From: Gammaproteobacteria bacterium
Lineage (GTDB): Bacteria > Pseudomonadota > Gammaproteobacteria > Enterobacterales > Kangiellaceae
NCBI GenBank assembly: GCA_013372875.1
Contig: JABXIW010000206.1
Span: 1-5,907, forward strand
Direction of reading: 5' to 3'
Length of the DNA: 5,907 bases
Part shown: positions 1-5,635 of the stretch, in pieces
How positions within the stretch are numbered: the first letter of the stretch is position 1
Layout: each line of letters starts with the position of its first letter
Notes under the pieces: model-generated
Databases searched by the model: none
The model's input: only the letters and a program-made list of their open reading frames with translations
What the model was told of the DNA's origin: nothing
Made by a program: the position numbers and the translations under genes

Positions 1-73
1 TATTACCCAATTATCAAATTAAGTCGAATCCATATACTGACCCTATCGACATTGTTTAGACCCAGAACGTTAT

Positions 74-104
74 GTGACAGGGCAAAGTTAAACGCCGTAA
101 TACT
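74..104 (+). promoter_or_regulatory. Tentative promoter of the grxB-nemA unit
   Basis: GTGACA at 74-79 matches the sigma-70 -35 consensus at 5 of 6 positions. It is followed by AATACT at 99-104 (4 of 6) after 19 bases, or by TAATAC at 98-103 after 18. This would give a leader of roughly 45 bases before the grxB start. The rest of 1-154 holds no gene I can support on either strand and no clear operator. The match is weak and rests on inspection only. Confidence 0.3.
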
Positions 105-154
105 GTTCAACGCACAACAACACGCCCTGCCCAGCCAGAGATAGGAAACAAAAA

Positions 155-784
155 ATGAAACTGTACATTTATGAACATTGCCCCTTTAGCGCCCGCGTCC
201 GTTTTGTTGCAGGCATGCTGAATATTCAGCTCGACGTCATCAACATTGCTTATGACGACGAGAGCACCACCACAAACATCATCGGCACAAAACAAGTTCC
301 TCTTTTGATCAAAGGCGATGGTGAAGCCATGGCGGAAAGCTTAGACATCATCAACTACTTCCTTGAGCTGGCATCTTCCAGCGAGAACAGCCAACCCTCA
401 GCACCGGTTTTAGACTGGCAAAAACAAGCGTTTTTACCGCTACAAAAAGTCGGGTATCCGCGTTGGTCAAACATGACGTTACCGGAATTTGCAACAGAAA
501 CCGCTAAACAAGCATGGCGTGCAAAAAAAGAAACCGAAGCGTTAAATTTTGAAGCTTTGATTAACGATACACCTGCGATTGCGAAAGAAGTCGCCGCTTT
601 GATAGAACAAACCAAACCTTTGCTCAACCTAAGTTCAGAAAAGCAAACGTCACTGGTTGATCAAGCCATTATGTTTTCCATTCTACGCGGCTTTTTCAGT
701 GCGCCCGAAGTGCAATGGGATCCAGCCGTACTTCACTGGATGGCAACCGCTCGTAAAGCGACCAACGTGCCAGTACTTATCTGA
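155..784 (+). CDS. grxB: Glutaredoxin 2 family protein with monothiol-like CPFS site
   Basis: This is a 209-residue protein of the GrxB (glutaredoxin 2) family, which has a GST-like fold: an N-terminal thioredoxin-like domain and an all-helical C-terminal domain. E. coli Grx2 is about 215 residues. The start MKLYIYEHCP closely resembles E. coli Grx2. The thioredoxin-like part shows the active site C9-P10-F11-S12, the cis-proline in KQVP (P49) and the glutathione-contacting E61-S62. The helical domain runs from about residue 85 to the end. Known Grx2 proteins are CPYC dithiol enzymes that reduce glutathione mixed disulfides in the cytoplasm. Here the second cysteine is serine, and C9 is the only cysteine in the protein, so an intramolecular disulfide cannot form. 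That suggests deglutathionylation or GST-like chemistry (inference). The start at 155 is backed by AGGA at 143-146, eight bases upstream. nemA follows 10 bases after the stop, so the two are probably co-transcribed. Confidence 0.9.
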   Translation: MKLYIYEHCPFSARVRFVAGMLNIQLDVINIAYDDESTTTNIIGTKQVPLLIKGDGEAMAESLDIINYFLELASSSENSQPSAPVLDWQKQAFLPLQKVGYPRWSNMTLPEFATETAKQAWRAKKETEALNFEALINDTPAIAKEVAALIEQTKPLLNLSSEKQTSLVDQAIMFSILRGFFSAPEVQWDPAVLHWMATARKATNVPVLI

Positions 785-788
785 GGAG
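784..788 (+). promoter_or_regulatory. Ribosome binding site of nemA, overlapping the grxB stop
   Basis: AGGAG at 784-788 lies six bases before the ATG at 795 and shares its first A with the grxB TGA stop (782-784). A ribosome ending on grxB would sit on this site, so the two genes are probably translationally coupled. It also decides the nemA start: the reading frame stays open upstream to 657, but only the 795 start has a good ribosome binding site. Confidence 0.8.
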
Positions 789-794
789 CGCAAC

Positions 795-1919
795 ATGAAA
801 CAAAGACCAAATAAGCTGTTTGAACCAGCTCAACTGAAAGCGTTGTCACTACAAAACCGTATTGTCATGGCACCAATGACTCGCGCACGTACCACTCAGC
901 CGGGCAACATCCCGAATGAGATGATGGCAACGTATTATCAACAGCGCGCTTCTGCCGGACTGATCATTTCCGAAGCCACACAAATTTCGGACGATTCTCA
1001 AGGCTACTCGTTCACCCCTGGCGTTTACACCGATGCGCAAGTGGCGGGCTGGCAGGGTGTGACCCAAGCGGTCAAATCACAAGGCGCAGCGATGTTTTGT
1101 CAGCTATGGCATGTGGGCAGAGTGTCTCACCCAACATTCCAAAATGGTGAACAGCCTATCGCGCCATCTGCGCTCGCTCCGGTAGAGACGCAAGTTTGGA
1201 TTGCGGATGAACAAGGCAACGGCAATATGGTCGATTGTGTTGAGCCACGCGCCATGACACAAGCGGATATCAACCGAGTTGTCGGTGATTTCGCGAACGC
1301 AGCCAAACGCGCCATTGAATCGGGTTTTGATGGTGTAGAAATCCACGGCGGAAATGGGTATCTGATCGACCAGTTCTTAAGAACCAATTCAAACCATCGG
1401 ACAGACAACTACGGCGGTTCACGAGAAAATCGTATTCGTTTTCTTATCGAAGTGGTGGATGCAGTTATCGCCGCTATTGGTGCGCATCGAGTTGGAGTGA
1501 GATTGGCACCATTCATTACGTTTAAAGATATGGACTGCCCAGATATCGTGCCAACGATCTTGGAAGCATCAAAACAACTACAGGATCGCGACATTGCCTA
1601 CTTGCACTTGTCCGAGGCCGATTGGGCCGATGCACCAACGATTCCTGAGACGTTTCGAATCGAACTTAGAAAGCGCTTTCACAACGCGATCATTGTCGCA
1701 GGTCGCTACGATCCTCAACGAGCAAACGAAGTGTTAGAGAAAGGCTACGCGGATCTTGTCGCATTCGGACGACCATTCGTATCAAACCCAGACTTGGTCT
1801 CTCGCTTGCAACATCACCATCCGTTGGCAGAACTCGATGGCTCAACGTTGTTTGGCGGAAACGAACGAGGCTACACCGATTACCCTGCTCTGCAACAGGA
1901 ATGCGCAGAACAGGCCTAA
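795..1919 (+). CDS. nemA: Old Yellow Enzyme family alkene reductase (NemA-like)
   Basis: This is a 374-residue FMN-dependent ene-reductase of the Old Yellow Enzyme family; E. coli N-ethylmaleimide reductase NemA is 365 residues. It is a single TIM barrel. Visible marks are the N-terminal flavin strand MAPMTRAR (25-32), QLWHVGR (103-109) with the flavin-contacting Gln103, and the substrate-binding and proton-donor set H184, N187 and Y189 in HGGNGYLIDQFLR. VRLAP (235-239) carries R236, and the FMN phosphate region covers AGR (302-304) and FGRPFVSNPDLV (324-335). Family members use NAD(P)H to reduce alkenes activated by a carbonyl, nitro or imide group, and many reduce nitrate esters or nitroaromatics. 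The enzyme is cytoplasmic, with no signal peptide. It sits directly downstream of grxB, which fits a role in electrophile defence. No NemR-type repressor or gloA gene lies beside it, unlike in E. coli. The true substrate cannot be told from sequence. Confidence 0.92.
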   Translation: MKQRPNKLFEPAQLKALSLQNRIVMAPMTRARTTQPGNIPNEMMATYYQQRASAGLIISEATQISDDSQGYSFTPGVYTDAQVAGWQGVTQAVKSQGAAMFCQLWHVGRVSHPTFQNGEQPIAPSALAPVETQVWIADEQGNGNMVDCVEPRAMTQADINRVVGDFANAAKRAIESGFDGVEIHGGNGYLIDQFLRTNSNHRTDNYGGSRENRIRFLIEVVDAVIAAIGAHRVGVRLAPFITFKDMDCPDIVPTILEASKQLQDRDIAYLHLSEADWADAPTIPETFRIELRKRFHNAIIVAGRYDPQRANEVLEKGYADLVAFGRPFVSNPDLVSRLQHHHPLAELDGSTLFGGNERGYTDYPALQQECAEQA

Positions 1920-1920
1920 C

Positions 1921-1956
1921 AAAAAAAGCCCCAACCTAGCTGCTACGGTTGGGGCT
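1921..1956 (-). terminator. Rho-independent terminator of the SDR-cupin-MDR operon
   Basis: A perfect 10-bp stem, AGCCCCAACC (1927-1936) with GGTTGGGGCT (1947-1956), encloses a 10-base loop. Read on the minus strand it is followed at once by a run of seven T (complement of A7 at 1921-1927), the classical form. It lies 46 bases past the stop of the minus-strand dehydrogenase. Read on the plus strand the stem has the A-run before it but no T-run after it, so it would be a poorer terminator for nemA. Confidence 0.88.
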
Positions 1957-1959
1957 GTC

Positions 1960-1979
1960 ACCAAACTAAACTTGGTTTT
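1960..1979 (+). terminator. Possible weak terminator for grxB-nemA
   Basis: A 5-bp stem, ACCAA (1960-1964) with TTGGT (1972-1976), ends in TTTT (1976-1979) on the plus strand. It could help the stronger hairpin at 1927-1956 stop plus-strand transcription. The stem is short and A/T-containing, so support is low. Confidence 0.3.
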
Positions 1980-2002
1980 GGCTAGCTTAAGTTGGCTAAG
2001 AG

Positions 2003-3061
2003 TTAAATCACTTCTAACGCACCGCTGCGCCAAGGTTCGATAACCACTTTGATGTGGTCATTGGGAGTCATTAACTGTCTAAACGCATCTTCCACACCAT
2101 CGATCCCTACTTTGGCAGTGAGCATTTTCTGCCAAGGCAACTTATGTTCGGCAATCGCTTGTAGGCATTGCTCAAACTCGTGCGGTTGGTAGTAGTAAGA
2201 GAATCTCAAGTCGAGCTCTTTTACCGTCGCGTACGCGTAGTTAATGATTGCGGGTGTCGTATGGATACCCGAGATGACGATTTGCGCTCGGGCAGGGGCA
2301 CGGCGCATGAAATCATCAATTAAAGTATGTTTGCCAACACACTCATAAATGACCAAACGTGAATTCATTGCGTACTGTGCCCCGACGGCGATCTCGTCTT
2401 CCTTGGTCGGGTTGATCAATCGATTTGCGCCAAACTCGCTGGCAAGTTGCAGCTTATCTTCCTGAAGATCGACCGCAAGAATGTTACTCACGCCGCGTTG
2501 TTTGAGCGCTGCGATCACCGCCAGCCCGATAGGACCGCAACCGACAACCAGTGCTGTTTCTTCCATTTCGATTTCACTGCGATTGACCGCGTGCAAACCG
2601 ACCGCCAGTGGTTCGGTCAATGCCGCCGCCTCAGACGGTATTCCGTCTGGGACAGGTAGCAATAACGCTTCATCAAGCAGGAAGTACTCAGAGTAAGCGC
2701 CGTAAGTACCCGGAGTGACACCAACGCCCGCGCCATTTTGACTGAGCAACATCGGCACAGAGGTGACTCGGCTACCAACGGGCAACGTTTGCTGCGTATC
2801 GGCACCGTATTCGACAACTTCCGCACAGAACTCATGCCCCAACATCACTTGAGCGTGCTCACCGGCTTCATCAGGCATCAACCCGAGCTGGTGGAATACA
2901 TCAAATACCTCATCCGCGTGTCGAGTAATGTGAAGGTCGGAGCCACAAATGCCACAAGCTAGACTACGAACCAACACTTGTCCCGCTGCGGGTTTGGGGA
3001 TTCCGACTTGCTTCAGGCGGACACTACCATTCTGCATTACGATACTGTTCATCTGTTGCAT
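2003..3061 (-). CDS. Zinc-type medium-chain alcohol dehydrogenase (butanediol dehydrogenase-like)
   Basis: This is a 352-residue cytoplasmic medium-chain dehydrogenase/reductase that probably oxidises a secondary alcohol or diol with NAD. The N-terminal GroES-like domain carries catalytic-zinc residues C36 (in CGICGSD), H76-E77 (LGHEF) and E150 (TEPLAVG). The Rossmann domain has GCGPIG at 174-179 and an acidic residue (D198, in AVDLQ) at the end of the second strand, which favours NAD over NADP. The four closely spaced structural-zinc cysteines usual near residues 90-115 are absent; that stretch reads VTSVPMLLSQNGAGVGV. The start at 3061 is chosen because GGAG (complement of 3069-3072) lies seven bases upstream; a second Met at codon 4 has no better site. 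It begins four bases after the cupin stop, so it is the last gene of the operon. The CGICGSDLH and TEPLAVG segments resemble butanediol dehydrogenase-like enzymes, but the substrate is unassigned. Confidence 0.88.
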   Translation of the reverse strand: MQQMNSIVMQNGSVRLKQVGIPKPAAGQVLVRSLACGICGSDLHITRHADEVFDVFHQLGLMPDEAGEHAQVMLGHEFCAEVVEYGADTQQTLPVGSRVTSVPMLLSQNGAGVGVTPGTYGAYSEYFLLDEALLLPVPDGIPSEAAALTEPLAVGLHAVNRSEIEMEETALVVGCGPIGLAVIAALKQRGVSNILAVDLQEDKLQLASEFGANRLINPTKEDEIAVGAQYAMNSRLVIYECVGKHTLIDDFMRRAPARAQIVISGIHTTPAIINYAYATVKELDLRFSYYYQPHEFEQCLQAIAEHKLPWQKMLTAKVGIDGVEDAFRQLMTPNDHIKVVIEPWRSGALEVI

Positions 3062-3065
3062 GGGG

Positions 3066-3578
3066 TTACTCCGCTAGCTCATCGCTGAGGCCAGCAATCG
3101 CACCCGGTTTGATGTAGCGCGCGGTGAAGCCTTGTGCTTTCGCTGTTGCAATAACAACTTGCTCAATCCAACCCGCATCCATGATATTGATGAAGTTACC
3201 TTCTTCGTCAAAGTTAATGTTTGCACCTTGGATCACCATAAATCCGTCGGCACCGCCTGAGCTTTCAGGGCAGTGGAAGGTATGAATCGAACCGCCCGGC
3301 TCATATAAGTAGCTACCAGCGGTTTGGACTTGGTCTGGATACTCGATGTAGTGCCAAGCGCCACTCAGCGTATAGAAATGCACCACACCAGTGTGGTAGT
3401 GCTTAGGCAGAGTGATACCTGGTTTGAATTTGGCGCGAACCACCCAAGTCCCGTTTTCTGGATCTAGAAACAACGGGTAAACATCAACACCCGGTAGCGC
3501 GTCTTTGATGATCGACTCTTCATTGGTATTAAGAGTTAATAGGAAATCTTGATGCTGAATAACTTCTGGTAATGACAT
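3066..3578 (-). CDS. Cupin of the 2,4'-dihydroxyacetophenone/acetylacetone dioxygenase type
   Basis: This is a 170-residue single-domain cupin, probably a mononuclear non-haem iron enzyme in the cytoplasm. Cupin motif 1 runs about residues 54-73 (GITLPKHYHTG through HFYTLSG), with metal-ligand candidates H60 and H62. The position usually held by Glu in this motif is H67. Motif 2 is around 88-102 (YEPGGSIHTFH) with H99; E93 and H102 lie close by. The HYHTG core and the size resemble 2,4'-dihydroxyacetophenone dioxygenase and the acetylacetone-cleaving enzyme Dke1, which cleave a C-C bond beside a carbonyl using O2. That assignment is by recognition, and a non-catalytic or isomerase-type cupin remains possible. 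The start at 3578 has AGGA eight bases upstream on the minus strand. It sits 40 bases after the SDR gene and 4 bases before the MDR gene, placing a possible ring- or chain-cleaving step between two dehydrogenases. Confidence 0.82.
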   Translation of the reverse strand: MSLPEVIQHQDFLLTLNTNEESIIKDALPGVDVYPLFLDPENGTWVVRAKFKPGITLPKHYHTGVVHFYTLSGAWHYIEYPDQVQTAGSYLYEPGGSIHTFHCPESSGGADGFMVIQGANINFDEEGNFINIMDAGWIEQVVIATAKAQGFTARYIKPGAIAGLSDELAE

Positions 3579-3618
3579 AACTTACATCCTCGCTATTGCT
3601 GTAATGTGGTGTGCTCGC

Positions 3619-4380
3619 CTATCCCATGAGTGGATACTTAAAATTCTCGAAACCGTCAGACGCACTGACGGTGCAGCCGTTGATACAGTTGGCTTTCTCG
3701 CTGACCAAAAACGTCACCACGTTGGCGATTTCTTCTGGTTGAGTGAAGGTTTGGCGCATCTGCTCTTTACGGATGTGATTCCACAGTCCAATTTCGTCGT
3801 ATTGTCTTAACATCGGAGTATCAACACGTCCCGGAGCGACGGCGCAAACACGAATACCCAATGGTGCCAGTTCTAATGCGGCGCATTTGGTCATCATATC
3901 GACCGCCGCTTTACTGACGTTGTAGGTAAAAGTCATCTCAGACGCCATTTGTGCATAAACAGACGAAGTATTAAGAATTACGCCCGGTATGCCTTGTGCT
4001 TGGAATTGTCGCCCAGCGGCGAGAATGCCGTAGTAGACACCATTTTGGTTGACCTTTGAGATCGGCTCAAAATCGGCAATTGGGTCGTGGTCAAGCAGAG
4101 GTTTCGGCGCGCCAATGCCTGCGTTGTTGACCATGATGTCAAGCGAGCCAAACTGTTCGACCGCGCACTTCACCATAGCTTCAACTTGTTGGTAATCGGT
4201 GACGTCCGCGACAAAGGTTCCCAACTGCTTTGAGTCAAAACTTGTGTACATTTGCAGTGATTGTTCTGAAATATCGACAGCAAGCACTTTGGCTCCTTGC
4301 TCTCTCAGCTTCGCAATGATGGCTTGGCCAATTCCACCAGCCGCCCCAGTCACAATGGCCGTTTTATTGATAAGTTCCAT
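3619..4380 (-). CDS. Short-chain dehydrogenase/reductase, NAD-type
   Basis: This is a 253-residue classical short-chain dehydrogenase (usual length about 250) that oxidises or reduces an alcohol/ketone pair in the cytoplasm. It shows the cofactor loop TGAAGGIG (11-18), D36 at the end of the second strand (NAD preference), NNAG (85-88), and the tetrad N111, S140, Y153 and K157 (YNVSK). APGRVDTPM (182-190) is the usual loop after the sixth strand. An upstream in-frame ATG at 4392 would add four residues (MRSS), but it has no ribosome binding site. The ATG at 4380 has a GAG seven bases upstream and begins close before the cofactor motif, as is typical, so I use it. It is the first gene of the minus-strand operon and divergent from the AraC-family gene. 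The family includes acetoin/butanediol dehydrogenases and 3-oxoacyl reductases, so the sequence alone does not fix the substrate. Confidence 0.9.
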   Translation of the reverse strand: MELINKTAIVTGAAGGIGQAIIAKLREQGAKVLAVDISEQSLQMYTSFDSKQLGTFVADVTDYQQVEAMVKCAVEQFGSLDIMVNNAGIGAPKPLLDHDPIADFEPISKVNQNGVYYGILAAGRQFQAQGIPGVILNTSSVYAQMASEMTFTYNVSKAAVDMMTKCAALELAPLGIRVCAVAPGRVDTPMLRQYDEIGLWNHIRKEQMRQTFTQPEEIANVVTFLVSEKANCINGCTVSASDGFENFKYPLMG

Positions 4381-4444
4381 ACTGCTTCTCATCCATGCGT
4401 TGTTGTTATCAAAATGTAACTTAAATCAACTAACTGATACTCAC

Positions 4445-4475
4445 TTGACCTTTTGCGAAGTAAATTTGATATATT
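4445..4475 (+). promoter_or_regulatory. Candidate promoter of the AraC-family regulator
   Basis: TTGACC at 4445-4450 (5 of 6 to the -35 consensus) and TATATT at 4470-4475 (5 of 6 to the -10 consensus) are separated by 19 bases, slightly longer than ideal. Transcription would start around 4482 and leave a leader of about 30 bases before the ATG at 4512. The TTGCGA repeats at 4453 and 4474 fall inside and at the end of this promoter, so a protein bound there could block it. Confidence 0.45.
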
Positions 4476-4479
4476 GCGA
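4453..4479 (+). repeat. TTGCGA direct repeat, 21-bp period (candidate AraC-type operator)
   Basis: TTGCGA occurs at 4453-4458 and again at 4474-4479, exactly 21 bp apart, which is two helical turns. Extending both copies to 18 bases gives 12 identical positions (the six core bases plus six of the next twelve). AraC-family dimers commonly bind direct repeats about two turns apart; the araI1-araI2 half-sites are the standard case. The location beside the regulator gene fits autoregulation and possibly control of the divergent operon. Binding is inferred, not shown. Confidence 0.4.
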
Positions 4480-4511
4480 TTTACAACTTATTAACATTTA
4501 AGAATCGAGAC

Positions 4512-5510
4512 ATGTATATCGTACGAAGTGGCGCTGCCGATAAATTTGATAGTTTGGTTTCCGAACTAGGGCAAAATCCGGTTGAGATTATGGCAGCCGT
4601 CGGGCTGTCTGCAGCGCAATTTCGCGACCCCGATACCTATCTCGCTTATCCAAGGTTGGCTGAATTGCTGGAGGAAGCGGCTGCTCGTTGTAAGCAACCG
4701 TTGTTTGGTGCGTTACTCGCCGAGCGCCAAAACCTGCAAAGTTTGGGCGATTTGCCGATGTTGGTTTCTCGCGCAGAAACGGTCGGTGATGCCTTGGCGC
4801 GGGTGAATGATTTTCTCTATCTGCATTCGTCAGGGGTCACTCTCAACATGACGCCACAAGATGATTGGGTACGGTTGTCGCTCAGTATTGATGTGCACAG
4901 CGAACGCGGTATCGCACAGTTGATGCAGTTGAGTGTATCGCATCTGGCGATGTTTATCGCCAGTTTGCTCGATATTGAAGCAAGCCACTTCGCGCTACAT
5001 TTGACTCAACACGCAACATTGGAAGTAGAGCAAAGCAAGTTTGCCCAACAGAACAAACTGCGTTTTGGTGATAAGTTTGACGGTGTATTGCTCAAAGCCA
5101 ACCTGCTCAACGCTAAGAATCACCAAGACGAAGACGCACTGGATCGCCACTTTCAACAGCACCTCAAGTATTTGCAAACCCGCTATCCTAACAATCTGAG
5201 TGATCAAGCAGCGAATATGATTGGTCGTTTGTTGTCGACCGGAGAATGCAGCGTGGAGCGCGTTGCAAGAGCATTAGACCTGCATCCGAGAATGCTGCAA
5301 AGCAAGTTAAAACAACAGGAAACAAGTTATCGACAGTTGTTACAACAAGTACGACAGGATTTTGCCGAACAGCGTTTAAGTGAGAATATTCAGAGTATTA
5401 CCGATATCGCGTTGCAACTGGGTTATGCAGAAACTGCGGTATTCAGCCGTCACTTTCGCAGTTGGACGGGAAAATCGCCAAGGCAATGGCGGTTAGATAA
5501 GCAGAGTTAA
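4512..5510 (+). CDS. AraC-family transcriptional regulator with Arabinose_bd-type sensor domain
   Basis: This is a 332-residue cytoplasmic DNA-binding regulator. Residues about 20-200 look like the Arabinose_bd-type N-terminal domain (Pfam PF12625 group, as in OruR and VirS), not the cupin-like arm of AraC itself. Residues about 245-328 form the AraC DNA-binding domain. The first helix-turn-helix lies around 247-268 (CSVERVARALDLHPRMLQ). The second is around 296-318 (ITDIALQLGYAETAVFSRHF) and is followed by the family signature G320, P323 and R327. The ligand is unknown. Regulators of this group often activate a divergently transcribed metabolic operon, which here would be SDR-cupin-MDR. The ATG at 4512 has only a weak ribosome binding site (GAG about two bases away). 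No other start fits better: the domain layout and family length need this one. The product is probably scarce. Confidence 0.9.
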   Translation: MYIVRSGAADKFDSLVSELGQNPVEIMAAVGLSAAQFRDPDTYLAYPRLAELLEEAAARCKQPLFGALLAERQNLQSLGDLPMLVSRAETVGDALARVNDFLYLHSSGVTLNMTPQDDWVRLSLSIDVHSERGIAQLMQLSVSHLAMFIASLLDIEASHFALHLTQHATLEVEQSKFAQQNKLRFGDKFDGVLLKANLLNAKNHQDEDALDRHFQQHLKYLQTRYPNNLSDQAANMIGRLLSTGECSVERVARALDLHPRMLQSKLKQQETSYRQLLQQVRQDFAEQRLSENIQSITDIALQLGYAETAVFSRHFRSWTGKSPRQWRLDKQS

Positions 5511-5547
5511 ACGGGTGAGCAGACCATGTTTTGTTGGCAATTCTTGA

Positions 5548-5583
5548 GGCTTTTCTCGCTTAAAAAGCCACTCCCCTTTCTTT
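5548..5583 (+). terminator. Possible terminator after the AraC-family gene
   Basis: A 7-bp stem, GGCTTTT (5548-5554) with AAAAGCC (5563-5569), encloses an 8-base loop and is followed by a pyrimidine-rich stretch ending in TTTCTTT (5577-5583). It lies 37 bases past the regulator's stop. The tail is not a pure T-run and the stem is A/T-heavy, so efficiency is doubtful. The A/T stem could also act on the minus strand, but nothing there needs it. Confidence 0.4.
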
Positions 5584-5599
5584 GCAGAGAATGACTGGT

Positions 5600-5605
5600 T
5601 AAAAT
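5600..5605 (+). promoter_or_regulatory. Candidate -10 box of the DUF2058 gene
   Basis: TAAAAT matches the -10 consensus at 5 of 6 positions and would start transcription near 5612, about 24 bases before the ATG. The 17-base-spaced -35 position (5577-5582, TTTCTT) matches poorly. The 125 bases between the regulator stop and this gene otherwise hold only the hairpin at 5548-5569. Confidence 0.3.
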
Positions 5606-5635
5606 GCAGAAAATTGCGCACTAACTGGATTAAAC

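Larger units (their letters stand above)
4381..4511. promoter_or_regulatory. Divergent control region between the SDR operon and the AraC-family gene
   Basis: This 131-base A+T-rich stretch separates two divergent start codons and must hold both promoters. For the SDR operon, the minus strand offers GATAAC (complement of 4405-4410; 4 of 6 to the -10 consensus). The 17-base-spaced -35 position is poor (TTAGTT, complement of 4428-4433), which is what an activator-dependent promoter would look like (inference). The TTGCGA direct repeat and the GTAAAT/ATTTAC inverted repeat described separately lie in the half nearer the regulator gene. Confidence 0.6.

Noticed and set aside
71..92. TGTGA near 73-77 as a possible CRP site before grxB
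   Set aside because: Only one half-site is present; the second half (TCACA after six bases) is missing.
107..295. Minus-strand open frame over the start of grxB
   Set aside because: Shadow of the grxB coding sequence with no plausible ribosome binding site or family features; grxB is clearly the real gene.
657..794. Upstream in-frame extension of the nemA reading frame (46 codons overlapping grxB)
   Set aside because: It lies in another frame inside grxB and has no family similarity, while the ATG at 795 has an excellent ribosome binding site and gives the normal family length.
795..3061. NemA as a fourth enzyme of the SDR-cupin-MDR pathway (enone reduction)
   Set aside because: It is on the opposite strand, coupled to grxB, and separated from the cassette by a strong terminator; nothing in the sequence links their control.
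4381..4392. Longer SDR start at 4392 (adds MRSS)
   Set aside because: No ribosome binding site lies upstream of it; the ATG at 4380 has a spaced GAG and a typical distance to the cofactor motif.
4413..4502. Scattered matches CTTAAAT/ATTTAAG (4420-4426, 4496-4502) and AATGT/ACATT (4413-4417, 4494-4498) across the divergent region
   Set aside because: The matches are short, A+T-rich and in permuted order on the two sides, so they do not form one consistent inverted repeat.
5526..5594. 22-codon open frame (starts MFCWQF) between the AraC-family gene and the DUF2058 gene
   Set aside because: Weak ribosome binding site, runs through the probable terminator hairpin, and has no recognisable product; more likely chance.
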